Assembly (NCBI RefSeq): GCF_004919095.1
Contig: NZ_STGJ01000005.1
Coordinates: 62,001 to 126,000, forward strand
DNA: 64,000 nucleotides
Origin: Crenobacter intestini
GTDB taxonomy: Bacteria > Pseudomonadota > Gammaproteobacteria > Burkholderiales > Chromobacteriaceae
Direction of reading: 5' to 3'
The notes below the pieces were generated by a model. That model was given only the letters and a program-made list of their open reading frames with translations, made no database searches and was not told the origin of the DNA. The translations under genes were made by a program, and so were the position numbers. Shown one piece after another: positions 38,991 to 48,884 of the stretch; position 1 is the stretch's first letter, and every line of letters begins with the position of its first letter.

Positions 38991-41150
38991 TCAGCGCCGC
39001 TCGGCCCGCATCACGCTGCCGACCTGCAGCACGGCGAACAGCACGCGCTCGAGGTGGGCGACGTCGCTGACCTGCAGGCGGAAGTGGATCTCGATCACGC
39101 CCTCGGACGAGGGGCTGTCCTGCGTGTCCACGCGCTCGACGTTGGCCGCCGCGTTGGAGATCGCCGCAGCGATCTCCGCCAGCGCGCCCCGCTCGTTGTG
39201 TGCGGTCACGCCGACCGTCACCGTGAACACGCGGTCGCGCTGCGCGTCCCAGGTCACGTCGAGCAACTTGTCCGCCTCGACCCGGCGCAGGTTCGCGCAG
39301 TGGCTGCGGTGGATCAGCAGCCCCTGCCCCTTGGCGATCACCCCGACAATCTCGTCGCCGTGGATCGGGTTGCAGCACGAGGCCAGCGCGATCGCGCCGC
39401 TCTCGTTGCCGCGGATCGTGATCGGCGCCATGCGCACCGGCTCGCCCAGCTTGCGCCCGGCCAGCTCGACCAGGCGACGGGCGACGACGATGGGCAGCAG
39501 CTTGCCGACACCGACGTCGGCGAGCACCTCACCGAACGCACTCTGGCGGTCGCCGAAGTGGGTGAGGTATTCGCCCTGCAGCGTGTCGTCGATCTCGAGC
39601 GGCTGCGGCAACAGCGCCCCCAGCGCCTGGCGCAGCAGGCGGTCGCCCAGCAGCGACGCCTCGGTACTCTGCAGGCTCTTCAGGTAGGCACGGATGCACG
39701 AGCGTGCCCGACCGCTGGCGACGAAGTTCAGCCACGAAGGGTTGGGCTTGGCCTGCGTCGCGGTGATGATCTCGACGCTGTCGCCGTTGCGCAACACGGT
39801 ACGCAGCGGCACCAGCGCGTGGTTGACGCGGGCGGCGATGCAGCGGTGGCCGACGTCAGTATGTACGGCGTACGCGAAGTCGACCGGGGTCGAGCCCTGC
39901 GGCAGCACCAGAATCTTGCCCTTGGGGGTGAACACGTACACCTCGTCGGGGAACAGGTCGATCTTGATATGCTCGAGGAACTCGATCGCGTCGTCGCTTT
40001 CGGCCTGGATGTCGAGGATGCTCTGCAGCCACTGGTGGGTGCGCTGGTGCGCGGCGTCGAGCGTCGCGTCACCACTCTTGTACATCCAGTGCGAGGCGAT
40101 GCCGGCCTCGGCGACCGCGTTCATCTCGCGGGTGCGGATCTGCATCTCGACCGGCGTGCCGTACGGACCGAACAGGGTGGTGTGCAGACTCTGGTAGCCG
40201 TTGCCCTTGGGGATCGCGATATAGTCCTTGAACTTGCCCGGCAAGGGCTTGTACAGGCTGTGCAGCGCGCCCAGCGCGAGGTAGCAGGCAGGCGAGTCAT
40301 TGACGATCACCCTGAAGCCGTAGATGTCGAGCACCTCGGAGAAGGACAGGTGCTTCTCCTGCATCTTCTTGTAGATGCTGTAGAGGTTCTTCTCGCGACC
40401 CTTGATGGTCGCCTCGATATTGTTCTCGACCAGCCGCTGGCTGACCGACTGCAGGATCTTGTTCACCACCTCGCGCCGGTTGCCGCGCGCAGCCCGCACG
40501 GCCTTGGCCAGCACCTGGTAGCGGTTCGGGTAGAGATGGCGGAACGACAGGTCCTGCAGCTCGCGGTAGACCTTGTTCAGGCCGATGCGGTTGGCGATCG
40601 GCGCGTAGATTTCCAGCGTTTCCAGCGCGATGCGCTTGCGCTTGTCCTCGCGCATCGAGTCGAGGGTGCGCATATTGTGCAGGCGGTCGGCCAGCTTGAC
40701 GATGATCACGCGCACGTCGCGCGCCATCGCCAGCACCATCTTGCGGAAGTTCTCCGCCTGCGCGGTTTCCTTGGTCTGGTACTCGAGCCGCTCGAGCTTG
40801 GAGAGCCCGTCGACCAGGTCGGCGATCGTCTTGCCGAAGTGCTCGGCGAGCGTCGCCTTGCTGACGCCGGTATCCTCGAGCACGTCGTGCAGCAGGGCTG
40901 CCGCGACTCCCTGCGCGTCCATCCGCCAGTCGACCAGCATCGCGGCGACCGCCAGCGGGTGGGTGATGTAGGGCTCGCCGCTCTTGCGGGTCTGCCCCTC
41001 GTGCGCGTCGCGGCTGACTTCGAACGCCTGGCGCAGCAGCTGCACGTCTTCCGGCTTGAGGTAGCGTGATGCTAGCTCGAACAGTGAAGACGACTCGGCT
41101 TCGATCAGCGGTCGGTAGTCGACCGCGCTGTCTATATCAGCCTGCGGCAT
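38991..41150 (-). CDS. spoT: Bifunctional (p)ppGpp synthetase/hydrolase (RSH, SpoT type)
   Basis: Makes and destroys the stringent alarmone. The 719-aa protein has an N-terminal HD hydrolase domain with intact LLHDVLEDT (about 85-93) and KLADRLHNMRT. A synthetase domain follows with DIYGFRVIV and GYQSLHTTLFGP. The RxKD/ExDD selectivity motif reads KFKD, basic as in bifunctional enzymes. A TGS domain (VYVFTPKGKILVLPQGSTP) and a C-terminal ACT domain complete it. It lies 22 bp after rpoZ; gmk-rpoZ-spoT is a conserved operon. Confidence 0.95.
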   Translation of the reverse strand: MPQADIDSAVDYRPLIEAESSSLFELASRYLKPEDVQLLRQAFEVSRDAHEGQTRKSGEPYITHPLAVAAMLVDWRMDAQGVAAALLHDVLEDTGVSKATLAEHFGKTIADLVDGLSKLERLEYQTKETAQAENFRKMVLAMARDVRVIIVKLADRLHNMRTLDSMREDKRKRIALETLEIYAPIANRIGLNKVYRELQDLSFRHLYPNRYQVLAKAVRAARGNRREVVNKILQSVSQRLVENNIEATIKGREKNLYSIYKKMQEKHLSFSEVLDIYGFRVIVNDSPACYLALGALHSLYKPLPGKFKDYIAIPKGNGYQSLHTTLFGPYGTPVEMQIRTREMNAVAEAGIASHWMYKSGDATLDAAHQRTHQWLQSILDIQAESDDAIEFLEHIKIDLFPDEVYVFTPKGKILVLPQGSTPVDFAYAVHTDVGHRCIAARVNHALVPLRTVLRNGDSVEIITATQAKPNPSWLNFVASGRARSCIRAYLKSLQSTEASLLGDRLLRQALGALLPQPLEIDDTLQGEYLTHFGDRQSAFGEVLADVGVGKLLPIVVARRLVELAGRKLGEPVRMAPITIRGNESGAIALASCCNPIHGDEIVGVIAKGQGLLIHRSHCANLRRVEADKLLDVTWDAQRDRVFTVTVGVTAHNERGALAEIAAAISNAAANVERVDTQDSPSSEGVIEIHFRLQVSDVAHLERVLFAVLQVGSVMRAERR

Positions 41151-41172
41151 GCGCCGTGGTGCTCCGGAAGGT

Positions 41173-41379
41173 TCAGCCCTGGTGGCGGGTCAGCACTTCG
41201 CGGCCGACATGGCCGGCGGCGATTTCGCGCAGCGCGACGACGGTCGGCTTGTTGCGGCCGCCGTCAACGAAGGGGGTACCGCCGGAGGCGAGCTGGCGCG
41301 CGCGGTAAGCGGCAGCCAGGGTCAGGTCGAAGCGGTTCTGGATACGGTCAAGACAATCGTCAACGGTAATGCGGGCCAT
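41173..41379 (-). CDS. rpoZ: RNA polymerase omega subunit
   Basis: A 68-aa subunit that stabilises the beta-prime chain and in proteobacteria forms a ppGpp site. It starts [20 protein letters not shown], with the core [13 protein letters not shown] and VALREIAAG. It is shorter at the C-terminus than the 91-aa E. coli form, as usual in Neisseriales. It lies between gmk and spoT. Confidence 0.95.
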   Translation of the reverse strand: MARITVDDCLDRIQNRFDLTLAAAYRARQLASGGTPFVDGGRNKPTVVALREIAAGHVGREVLTRHQG

Positions 41380-41448
41380 GGAAATTCAACCTTTGGGTTA
41401 GGTAACAAACACTATGCGATTTTAATGCGCCGGGCAATCGCTTTCACT

Positions 41449-42072
41449 TCAGGCGGAAACACCCTCGGCGAGGATCGCGTCGACGGGGGATTGCTGTTGC
41501 ACCGCGCGCAGGCGAGCGGTGCGCACCAGCGCGCGCAGGTCGCCGAGCGCGCGCTCGAAGTCGTCGTTGACGACCAGGTAGTCGTACTCGGGCGCCAGCG
41601 CGATCTCGGCACGCGCCTCGGACAGGCGGCGGGCGACCACTTCTTCGCTGTCGGTGCCGCGTCCGCGCAGGCGGTTCTCGAGTTCGGGCAGGCTGGGCGG
41701 CAGGATGAACACGGCGACCGCCTCGGGGAATGCCGCGCGCACCTGACGCGCGCCCTGCCAGTCGATCTCGAGCAGGAGGTCGTGTCCGGCGGCAACCCGC
41801 TCGGCGATCCAGCGGCGGCTGGTGCCGTAGTAGTTGCCGTAGACTTCGGCGTGCTCGAGGAAGTCGCCATCGGCGATCATGCGCTCGAACAGCTCGCGGC
41901 TGACGAAGTGGTAGTGCTGGCCGTCGACCTCGCCCTGGCGCGGCGCGCGGGTGGTGAAGGAGACGGACAGTTCGACACCGGGCTCGGCCTTCAGCAAGGC
42001 GGCCACCAGCGAGGTCTTGCCCGCGCCGGAAGGCGCCACCACGATGAAGATGCTGCCAGCCGCGCCACTCAT
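41449..42072 (-). CDS. gmk: Guanylate kinase
   Basis: Phosphorylates GMP to GDP. The 207-aa protein has the P-loop VVAPSGAGKTSL (residues 9-20), the GMP-binding block SVSFTTRAPRQGEVDGQHYHF (split around 37-57) and LLEIDWQGARQVR near 100. The start is preceded by AAGGGG. It is the first gene of gmk-rpoZ-spoT, 69 bp before rpoZ. Confidence 0.97.
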   Translation of the reverse strand: MSGAAGSIFIVVAPSGAGKTSLVAALLKAEPGVELSVSFTTRAPRQGEVDGQHYHFVSRELFERMIADGDFLEHAEVYGNYYGTSRRWIAERVAAGHDLLLEIDWQGARQVRAAFPEAVAVFILPPSLPELENRLRGRGTDSEEVVARRLSEARAEIALAPEYDYLVVNDDFERALGDLRALVRTARLRAVQQQSPVDAILAEGVSA

Positions 42073-42237
42073 GCCCTACCCCTTCACGATCCTGAACTAA
42101 TATTTCAGGTTACCACAAAGCGTACAGGCGAAAACAGCACTCCCTCGCAGATACCCCACACTTCCTAAGTCACATCATATAAAATCCCGCGCTTGCCTTG
42201 TCCATAAAACCAAAGCACCACGGGGAGTGTGCGCACC

Positions 42238-43536
42238 ATGCAAGTACTTGAAAACCTGTTCCGGCTCAAGGAGCACGGCACTTCGGTCAAAACGGAAGTG
42301 ATCGCCGGGATCACGACCTTCCTGACCATGGCGTATATCGTGCTGGTCAACCCGGCCATCCTGTCGGCCACCGGCATGGACCTGAACGCGGTCTTCGTCG
42401 CGACCTGCCTCGCCGCAGCGCTGGGCACCGGCATCATGGCGCTGGTCGCCAACTACCCGATCGCGCTGGCGCCGGGCATGGGCCTGAACGCCTACTTCAC
42501 CTTCACCGTGGTGCAGGGCATGGGCGTGCCCTGGCAGACCGCGCTGGGCGCGGTATTCCTGTCGGGCATCGTCTTCCTCGCGGTCAGCCTGTTCAAGGTG
42601 CGCGAAGCGATCGTCAACGCGATCCCGCAGTCGCTGAAGTTCGGCATCTCGGCCGGCGTCGGCATGTTCCTCGCCATCATCGGCCTGAAGAACGCCGGCG
42701 TGATCGCCGCCCACCCGGCGACCCTGATCACCCTGGGCGACGTGCACAGCCCGACCACCCTGCTCGCCATCCTCGGCTTCTTCCTGATCGTCGCGCTCGA
42801 GTACCGCAAGGTGCCCGGCGCGATCATCCTCAGCATCATCGCGGTGACCGTGCTGTCGATCACGCTGGGCCTGTCGACCTTCGAAGGAGTGTTCGCGCCG
42901 GTGCCCAGCCTCGAACCCACCCTGATGCAGATGGACATCGCAGGCGCCCTCAACGCGGGCCTCTTGGGCGTGATCTTCGTGTTCTTCTTCGTCGACCTGT
43001 TCGACACCACCGGCACCCTGGTCGGCGTGTCGCACCGCGCGGGCCTGCTCGACAAGGACGGCAAGCTGCCGCGCCTCAAGCGCGCCCTGCTGGCCGACTC
43101 GGTCGCGATCACCGCCGGCGCGGTGATGGGCACCTCATCGACCACCGCCTACGTCGAATCCGCCGCCGGCACCGCGGTGGGCGGGCGTACCGGCCTCACC
43201 TCGCTGACCGTCGCCCTGCTCTTCCTCGCTTGCCTGTGGCTCTCCCCGCTGGCCAAGACCGTGCCGGCCTATGCGACCGCGCCCGCGCTGTGCTACGTCG
43301 CGGTGCTGATGACCCGCGGCCTCGCCGAGATCAAGTGGGACGACCTGACCGAGGCCGCGCCGGCGGTAATGACCGCGATGGCAATGCCGTTCACCTTCTC
43401 GATCGCCGACGGCATCGCGTTCGGCTTCATCAGCTTCACCGCGGTCAAGATCCTGTCCGGCCGCTTCAAGGACCTGAGCATCGCCGTGCTGGCCATCACC
43501 GGCATGTGGATCTTCAAGCTCGCGTTCTTCCACTGA
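42238..43536 (+). CDS. NCS2/AzgA-family purine permease
   Basis: A 432-aa inner-membrane transporter with about 13 hydrophobic segments. ITTFLTMAYIVLVNPAILS (about 23-41), ALAPGMGLNAYF (about 75) and GTSSTTAYVESAAGTAVGGR (about 297-316) are typical of the AzgA/PbuG hypoxanthine-guanine-adenine group. I chose the ATG at 42238 because GGGGAG is better spaced for it than for a GTG three codons before. Its neighbour apt salvages adenine, which fits purine uptake. Confidence 0.93.
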   Translation: MQVLENLFRLKEHGTSVKTEVIAGITTFLTMAYIVLVNPAILSATGMDLNAVFVATCLAAALGTGIMALVANYPIALAPGMGLNAYFTFTVVQGMGVPWQTALGAVFLSGIVFLAVSLFKVREAIVNAIPQSLKFGISAGVGMFLAIIGLKNAGVIAAHPATLITLGDVHSPTTLLAILGFFLIVALEYRKVPGAIILSIIAVTVLSITLGLSTFEGVFAPVPSLEPTLMQMDIAGALNAGLLGVIFVFFFVDLFDTTGTLVGVSHRAGLLDKDGKLPRLKRALLADSVAITAGAVMGTSSTTAYVESAAGTAVGGRTGLTSLTVALLFLACLWLSPLAKTVPAYATAPALCYVAVLMTRGLAEIKWDDLTEAAPAVMTAMAMPFTFSIADGIAFGFISFTAVKILSGRFKDLSIAVLAITGMWIFKLAFFH

Positions 43537-43559
43537 GCGCCTCGGCGCTGACCTAAGCT

Positions 43560-43582
43560 GCAAGGGGCGGCCCGCCCCTTGC
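43560..43582 (+). terminator. Hairpin after the purine permease gene
   Basis: GCAAGGGGCGG and CCGCCCCTTGC are exact inverted arms with almost no loop. There is no T run, so it may act as a pause, a Rho-assisted stop or a stability element. Confidence 0.45.
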
Positions 43583-43640
43583 CCACGCCGGCGCGGCTGC
43601 CTGTACAATGCGCCGCGACACAAGAATCAAGGCTGAAACC

Positions 43641-44198
43641 ATGGACAACCTCAGCAATATCGACTACGCGAGCTACCTCAAGGGCTGGATCCGCGCCGTA
43701 CCCGACTGGCCGCACAAGGGAGTGATGTTCCGCGACATCACGCCGCTTTTGCAGAACCCCAAGACCTTCCGCATGCTGATCGACGTGTTCGTCCACCGCT
43801 ACATGGACCAGGACATCGACCTGATCGCGGGGCTGGACGCGCGCGGTTTCATCATCGGCTCGGTGCTCGCCTACGAGCTGAACGTCGGCTTCGTGCCGAT
43901 CCGCAAGAAGGGCAAGCTGCCGTACACGACGATCGCCGAGGAGTACGAACTCGAGTACGGCAACGCGACGGTCGAGATGCACACCGATGCTTGCAAGCCG
44001 GGCGACCGCGTGATCCTGGTCGACGACCTGGTCGCCACCGGCGGAACCATGATGGCGGGCTACCACCTGCTGCAGAAGCTCGGCGCCGACGTGCTCGAGG
44101 CGGCCGCGATCATCGAGCTGCCGGAACTTGGCGGCGGCAAACTGGTGCGCGAGGACGGGCTGCAGCTGTTCACCATCTGCTCGTTCAGCGGCCTTTGA
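43641..44198 (+). CDS. apt: Adenine phosphoribosyltransferase
   Basis: Salvages adenine to AMP with PRPP. The 185-aa protein has the PRPP motif [17 protein letters not shown] (about 122-138), the substrate block [17 protein letters not shown] near the start and [11 protein letters not shown] (about 65). The ATG at 43641 fits the family N-terminus and follows AAGGC. A TACAAT at about 43602 is a probable -10. A terminator follows at 44221. Confidence 0.97.
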   Translation: MDNLSNIDYASYLKGWIRAVPDWPHKGVMFRDITPLLQNPKTFRMLIDVFVHRYMDQDIDLIAGLDARGFIIGSVLAYELNVGFVPIRKKGKLPYTTIAEEYELEYGNATVEMHTDACKPGDRVILVDDLVATGGTMMAGYHLLQKLGADVLEAAAIIELPELGGGKLVREDGLQLFTICSFSGL

Positions 44199-44220
44199 GC
44201 GGCAAGCCCTCCGTCTAGGC

Positions 44221-44246
44221 AAGGCGTGCACAGGCGCGCCTTTTTT
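44221..44246 (+). terminator. Rho-independent terminator after apt
   Basis: AAGGCG and CGCGCCTT arms around a short loop lead into six T, 23 bp after the apt stop. Confidence 0.8.
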
Positions 44247-44328
44247 GCGCCCACAATATTCATGTTGCATTGCAAGGGAATACCCGCCTAAGATTTTCGC
44301 TTCCAATTTCTGCACGCGGGAGTCGAAC

Positions 44329-45357
44329 ATGATCAAGGTCGGGATTGTCGGGGCCACCGGCTACACCGGAGTCGAATTGCTGCGCCTGCTGGCGACCCAC
44401 CCGCAGGCGCGCGTCACCGCCGTCACCTCGCGCAAGGACGCGGGCACGCCGGTGGCGGCGATGTTCCCCAGCCTGCGCGGCCATGTCGACCTCGCGTTCA
44501 GCACGCCTGAAGACGCGCGTCTGACCGAATGCGACATGGTGTTCTTCGCCACCCCCAACGGCATCGCGATGAACGAGGCTGCCCAGCTGTTGGCCGCCGG
44601 CGTGCGCGTGATCGACCTTGCCGCCGACTTCCGCATCCGCGACCAGGCCGAGTGGGAAAAGTGGTACGGCATGACGCACGGTGCGCCGCAACTGCTGGAA
44701 GACGCCGTGTACGGCCTGCCCGAAGTCAACCGCGAGGCGATCCGCGGCGCACGGCTGGTCGCCAACCCAGGCTGCTACCCGACCGCCGTGCAACTGGGCT
44801 TCTTGCCGCTGATCGAAGCCGGCGTAATCGACGCCGCCACCCTCGTCGCCGACTGCAAGTCGGGCGTCTCCGGCGCCGGCCGCAAGGCCGAGGTACACGC
44901 GCTGCTGGCCGAGGCCGGCGACAACTTCAAGGCCTACGGCGTGGCCGGCCACCGCCACCTGCCGGAAATCCGCCAGGGCCTCGCGCGCGCCGCCGGCGCG
45001 CCGGTCGGGCTGACCTTCGTGCCGCACCTGACGCCGATGATCCGCGGCATCCACGCAACGCTGTACGCGCGCCTCACGCAGGACACCGACCTGCAGGCGC
45101 TGTTCGAGTCGCGCTACGCGAACGAGCGCTTCGTCGACGTGCTGCCGGCCGGCAGCCACCCGGAAACCCGCTCGGTGCGCGGCGCGAACACCTGCCGCAT
45201 CGCCGTGCACCGCCCGCAAGGCGGCGACACCGTGGTGGTGCTGTCGGTGATCGACAACCTGGTCAAGGGCGCCGCCGGCCAGGCCGTGCAGAACATGAAC
45301 CTGATGTTCGGCTGCGACGAGCAGGCCGGCCTCGCGCAGGTGCCGCTGCTGCCGTAA
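44329..45357 (+). CDS. argC: N-acetyl-gamma-glutamyl-phosphate reductase
   Basis: Third step of arginine synthesis. The 342-aa protein starts [20 protein letters not shown] (NADP-binding GxTGYTG). The catalytic cysteine is Cys149 in ANPGCYPTA, and the histidine lies in [10 protein letters not shown] near 207. It belongs to the type 1 group. The ATG at 44329 matches the family; the open frame upstream crosses the apt terminator. It stands alone and away from the catabolic arc operon. It lies upstream of erpA, a frequent neighbour in betaproteobacteria. Confidence 0.97.
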   Translation: MIKVGIVGATGYTGVELLRLLATHPQARVTAVTSRKDAGTPVAAMFPSLRGHVDLAFSTPEDARLTECDMVFFATPNGIAMNEAAQLLAAGVRVIDLAADFRIRDQAEWEKWYGMTHGAPQLLEDAVYGLPEVNREAIRGARLVANPGCYPTAVQLGFLPLIEAGVIDAATLVADCKSGVSGAGRKAEVHALLAEAGDNFKAYGVAGHRHLPEIRQGLARAAGAPVGLTFVPHLTPMIRGIHATLYARLTQDTDLQALFESRYANERFVDVLPAGSHPETRSVRGANTCRIAVHRPQGGDTVVVLSVIDNLVKGAAGQAVQNMNLMFGCDEQAGLAQVPLLP

Positions 45358-45450
45358 GCACTTGAAAACTCGCCAGCGCGCCCCAATCCCGAGTAAAATC
45401 CTTGGGTTGATGCCGCTTTTGGCTACCCGTTTGACTGAGGTTCCCTGAAC

Positions 45451-45801
45451 ATGACCGCCACCACCGAAATGCCGTCCCCGATCAACTTCACCGACAGCGC
45501 CTGCGACAAGGTGCGCGAACTGGTTGCCGAAGAGGGCAACCCGGAGCTGAAACTGCGCGTCTTCGTCACCGGCGGCGGCTGCTCGGGCTTCCAGTACGGC
45601 TTCACCTTCGACGAGATCGTCAACGACGACGACACCGCGATCGAGCGCGCCGGCGTGACCTTCCTGGTCGACCCGATGAGCTACCAGTACCTGGTCGGCG
45701 CCGAGATCGACTACCAGGACAGCCTGGAAGGCTCGCAGTTCGTGATCCGCAACCCGAACGCGACCACCACCTGCGGCTGCGGTTCCTCCTTCTCGGTTTA
45801 A
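45451..45801 (+). CDS. erpA: Iron-sulfur cluster insertion protein ErpA
   Basis: An A-type carrier of 116 aa that hands Fe-S clusters to apoproteins. The three cluster cysteines are visible: one in [11 protein letters not shown] (about 44) and two in the C-terminal [10 protein letters not shown]. These define the HesB/IscA family, and the [17 protein letters not shown] stretch points to ErpA. It is followed by a strong terminator. It may serve the Fe-S-rich nuo complex among others. Confidence 0.95.
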   Translation: MTATTEMPSPINFTDSACDKVRELVAEEGNPELKLRVFVTGGGCSGFQYGFTFDEIVNDDDTAIERAGVTFLVDPMSYQYLVGAEIDYQDSLEGSQFVIRNPNATTTCGCGSSFSV

Positions 45802-45820
45802 GCGCGCCGCGTTATCATCG

Positions 45821-45847
45821 AAAGCCCGGACTCGTCCGGGCTTTTTT
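45821..45847 (+). terminator. Rho-independent terminator after erpA
   Basis: A perfect stem, AAGCCCGGA with TCCGGGCTT and a short loop, runs into seven T. Confidence 0.92.
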
Positions 45848-45866
45848 CTTGCCTTCCGCCCAGACC

Positions 45867-46739
45867 ATGACCCTGCTACCGCCGATCCAGCTGCCCAAAA
45901 TCGATTTTGCCCGCGAGTTCACCTTCAGCGACGCCGACTACGAGCGTGTGCGCCGGCTGATCCACCGCACGGCGGGCATCTCGCTCGGCCCCAGCAAGAA
46001 GGACATGGTGTACGGCCGCCTGGTGCGCCGCATCCGCGAGCTGAAGCTCGCCGGCTTCACCGCCTATGTCGACCTGCTCGAATCGCCGGCCGGCCGCGGC
46101 GAGTTCGAACAGTTCGTCAACGCGCTGACCACCAACCTGACCTTCTTCTTCCGCGAAGACCACCACTTCCCGCTGTTGGCCGAGCACCTCAAGCAGAAGG
46201 CCGGCCAGGAAGTGTCGATCTGGTGCGCGGCCGCGTCGACCGGCGAGGAGCCCTACTCGATCGCGATCACCGCGCTGGAGGCGCTCGGCGCCAACGCCCG
46301 CGTCAGCATCCTCGCGACCGACCTCGACACCAGCGTGCTCGAGACCGGGCGGCGCGGCATCTACGGCGCGGATAAGGTCGCCCGCCTGCCCGCCGGCATG
46401 GCCGCGCGCTACTTCGACAAGCTGCCGGACGGCAACTACCAGGCGCGCGCGCAGTTGCGCAACCTGATCCGCTTCGAGCGGCTCAACCTGGTCGACAGCG
46501 TATGGCCGGCATGCAAGCCGTTCGACGCGATCTTCTGCCGCAACGTGATGATCTACTTCGACCGCGACACCCAAGCCGGCGTGCTCAGGCGCTTCGTACC
46601 CATGCTCAAGCCGGACGGCCTGCTGTTCGTCGGCCACTCGGAAAACTTCTACTTCGCGTCCGACCTCTTTCACCTGCGCGGCAAGACCGTCTACGAGCAC
46701 GCCGCGCGCGCCGCGGTGCGGCCTTTGACCCACGGCTGA
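45867..46739 (+). CDS. cheR: Chemotaxis protein methyltransferase CheR
   Basis: Methylates glutamates of chemoreceptors with SAM. The 290-aa protein has an N-terminal helical CheR_N domain (about 15-75), TTNLTFFFRE (about 91), the SAM site IWCAAASTGEEPYSIAI (about 118-134) and the motif FCRNVMIYFD (about 225). I chose the ATG at 45867; the TTG six codons before overlaps the erpA terminator. No other che genes are adjacent, so it is an orphan gene, possibly acting with the receptor at 31311. Confidence 0.94.
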   Translation: MTLLPPIQLPKIDFAREFTFSDADYERVRRLIHRTAGISLGPSKKDMVYGRLVRRIRELKLAGFTAYVDLLESPAGRGEFEQFVNALTTNLTFFFREDHHFPLLAEHLKQKAGQEVSIWCAAASTGEEPYSIAITALEALGANARVSILATDLDTSVLETGRRGIYGADKVARLPAGMAARYFDKLPDGNYQARAQLRNLIRFERLNLVDSVWPACKPFDAIFCRNVMIYFDRDTQAGVLRRFVPMLKPDGLLFVGHSENFYFASDLFHLRGKTVYEHAARAAVRPLTHG

Positions 46740-46795
46740 CCGGCCATGCCATGCGTGTTAAGATGCGGCCGATTTCTTAGTTAAGGAGCCCGTCC

Positions 46796-47995
46796 GTGCG
46801 CATCGGTACCCCGTTGTCCCCCTCCGCCACCCGCGTCATGCTCTTGGGCAGCGGCGAACTCGGCAAGGAAGTCGTGATCGCCCTGCAAAGGCTGGGCGTG
46901 GAAACCTTCGCGGTCGACCGCTACCCCAACGCGCCGGCGATGCAAGTCGCCCACGGTAGCCGGGTCATCGACATGACCGACGCGGCCGCCTTGCGCGCGC
47001 TGGTAGCTGAAGTACGCCCGCACTACATCGTCCCCGAGATCGAGGCGATCGCGACCGAGGCGCTCGTCGCGATCGAGGCCGAAGGGCACACCACCGTGGT
47101 GCCGACCGCCCGCGCAGTCAACCTGACCATGAACCGCGAGGGCATCCGCACGCTGGCGGCCGAGGAGTTGGGCTTGCCGACCTCGCGCTACGCCTTCGCC
47201 GGCTCGCTGGATGAAATGCGCGCGGCGACCGACGCCATCGGTTTCCCCTGCTTCATCAAGCCGGTGATGTCGTCCAGCGGCAAGGGCCAGTCGTACCTAC
47301 AATCCGCCGCCGACGTCGACGCCGCGTGGGCGTATGCGGCCAGCGCCGGCCGCGTCGCCAAGGGCCGGGTCATCGTCGAGGGCCTGGTCGACTTCGATTA
47401 CGAGATCACCCTGTTGACGGTCCGCGCGAGCGACGGCGAGGGCGGCACCGCGACGCACTTCTGCCAGCCGATCGGCCACCGCCAGCAAAGCGGCGACTAT
47501 GTCGAGAGCTGGCAGCCGCAGGCGATGTCGCCTGCCGCGCTCGAACGCGCACGCGAGATCGCCGGCAAGGTCACCGCCGCGCTCGGCGGCTTTGGCCTGT
47601 TCGGCGTCGAGCTCTTCATCAAGGGCGACGAGGTATGGTTCTCCGAAGTGAGCCCGCGCCCGCACGACACCGGCCTGGTGACGCTCGCCACCCAGCGCTA
47701 CTCGGAGTTCGAACTGCACGCGCGCGCGCTGCTCGGCCTGCCCGTCGACACCTCGCAGCGCGAACCCGGCGCCTCGGCAGTCATCTACGGCGGCATGGAC
47801 GAGTCCGGCATCGCCTTCGAGGGCATTGCCGACGCGCTGGCGGTGCCGGGTGCCGACCTGCGCCTGTTTGGCAAACCGGAGAGCTTCTTGCGCCGACGCA
47901 TGGGCGTGGCGGTCGCTACCGGCAACGACACCGACCAGGCGCGCGCGCGCGCGCAGGCCGCCGCATCCGCGGTGCGCCCGGTCAAGGGTAACTAA
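46796..47995 (+). CDS. purT: Formate-dependent GAR transformylase (PurT)
   Basis: Alternative third step of purine synthesis: uses formate and ATP to formylate GAR. The 399-aa ATP-grasp protein has an N-terminal [19 protein letters not shown] (about 15-33), the nucleotide loop [12 protein letters not shown] (about 154-165) and [17 protein letters not shown] (about 282-298). It starts with GTG at 46796, supported by AAGGAG seven bases before. A gap of 3 bp to the truncated hemoglobin gene suggests co-transcription. Confidence 0.96.
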   Translation: MRIGTPLSPSATRVMLLGSGELGKEVVIALQRLGVETFAVDRYPNAPAMQVAHGSRVIDMTDAAALRALVAEVRPHYIVPEIEAIATEALVAIEAEGHTTVVPTARAVNLTMNREGIRTLAAEELGLPTSRYAFAGSLDEMRAATDAIGFPCFIKPVMSSSGKGQSYLQSAADVDAAWAYAASAGRVAKGRVIVEGLVDFDYEITLLTVRASDGEGGTATHFCQPIGHRQQSGDYVESWQPQAMSPAALERAREIAGKVTAALGGFGLFGVELFIKGDEVWFSEVSPRPHDTGLVTLATQRYSEFELHARALLGLPVDTSQREPGASAVIYGGMDESGIAFEGIADALAVPGADLRLFGKPESFLRRRMGVAVATGNDTDQARARAQAAASAVRPVKGN

Positions 47996-47998
47996 GAG

Positions 47999-48385
47999 AT
48001 GGCCGACATGACCCCGTACGAGCTCCTGGGCGGCGCCAGCGTGGTGCGCCACCTGACCGACCGCTTCTACGACATCATGGATAGCGACCCGGCGGTGGTG
48101 AAACTGAGGAAAATCCACCCGGACGACCTCGCAGGCTCGCGCGAGAAGCTCTACATGTTCCTGTCCGGCTGGCTGGGCGGCCCCGCGCTCTTTGTCGAGG
48201 CGTTCGGCCACCCGCGCCTGCGGATGCGCCACCTGCCGTTCGCGGTCGACAGCCAGATGCGCGACGAATGGATGTACTGCATGCGGCTCGCCGTGAACGA
48301 GCTGATCGTCGAGGACGAACTGAAGGCCAAGCTGATCGACGCCTTCCACAACACCGCCGACTTCATGCGCAACCAGCCCGAATAA
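47999..48385 (+). CDS. Group II truncated hemoglobin
   Basis: A 128-aa haem protein of the 2/2 globin fold (YjbI/TrHbO type). It starts MADMTPYELLGGASVVRHLT. RKIHPDDLAGSREKLYMFLSGWLGGP holds the E-helix region, FGHPRLRMRHLPFAV carries the proximal His of the F region, and the conserved Trp lies in MRDEWMYCM. Such proteins bind O2 or NO and may detoxify them. It lies 3 bp after purT and is convergent with folB. Confidence 0.92.
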   Translation: MADMTPYELLGGASVVRHLTDRFYDIMDSDPAVVKLRKIHPDDLAGSREKLYMFLSGWLGGPALFVEAFGHPRLRMRHLPFAVDSQMRDEWMYCMRLAVNELIVEDELKAKLIDAFHNTADFMRNQPE

Positions 48386-48403
48386 GCGGGTGCCACGCGT
48401 GCA

Positions 48404-48437
48404 AAGGCCCGGTCCGCCAGTACGGCGCCCGGGCCTT
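48404..48437. terminator. Inverted repeat between truncated hemoglobin and folB
   Basis: AAGGCCCGG (48404-48412) pairs with CCGGGCCTT (48429-48437). T runs are lacking on both sides, so intrinsic termination is uncertain, but its place between converging genes fits. Confidence 0.45.
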
Positions 48438-48453
48438 GTGTCTGTTCCGCCGT

Positions 48454-48813
48454 TTAGCGGCTGCGCTGCCCGCGTTCGATGGTCACGCCCACCTTGGCCA
48501 CGTCGGGGAGGATGCCCGGCTTGGTCACCGACACCCGCACCCATGCCGCGCCGAACTCGTCGCGGATCAGGTGCGCGATATGCTCGGCCAGCGCCTCGAT
48601 CAGCAGGAAGTGCTGCTCGGCCAGCGACGCGCGTACCCGCTCGACGACTTCCCCGTAGTGGATGGTGTCGCCGATGTTGTCGCTGTGGCACGGCGTCTCG
48701 CTCGGGATGCCGATATCGAGGTCGATCTCCAGGGTCTGGGGCGCGTGGCGCTCCCAGTCGTAAACGCCGATCAGCGTGGCGGCACGCACTTCTCGCAGGA
48801 AAATGATGTCCAT
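48454..48813 (-). CDS. folB: Dihydroneopterin aldolase
   Basis: Folate pathway enzyme that cleaves 7,8-dihydroneopterin to 6-hydroxymethyl-dihydropterin and glycolaldehyde. The 119-aa protein starts MDIIFLREVRAATLIGVYDWER, with the conserved IGVYDWE catalytic Glu, and has DTIHYGEVVERV (about 56) and a C-terminal VTKPGILPDVAKVGVTIER with the Lys. It is divergent from plsY across 71 bp; folB-plsY adjacency is common in proteobacteria. Confidence 0.94.
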   Translation of the reverse strand: MDIIFLREVRAATLIGVYDWERHAPQTLEIDLDIGIPSETPCHSDNIGDTIHYGEVVERVRASLAEQHFLLIEALAEHIAHLIRDEFGAAWVRVSVTKPGILPDVAKVGVTIERGQRSR

Positions 48814-48884
48814 CTTGGGTGGCGGCGTTGGGAAATGCCGCCCGATACCGTAGAATCCAAACCCCGCATTCTAGTGTATTCACC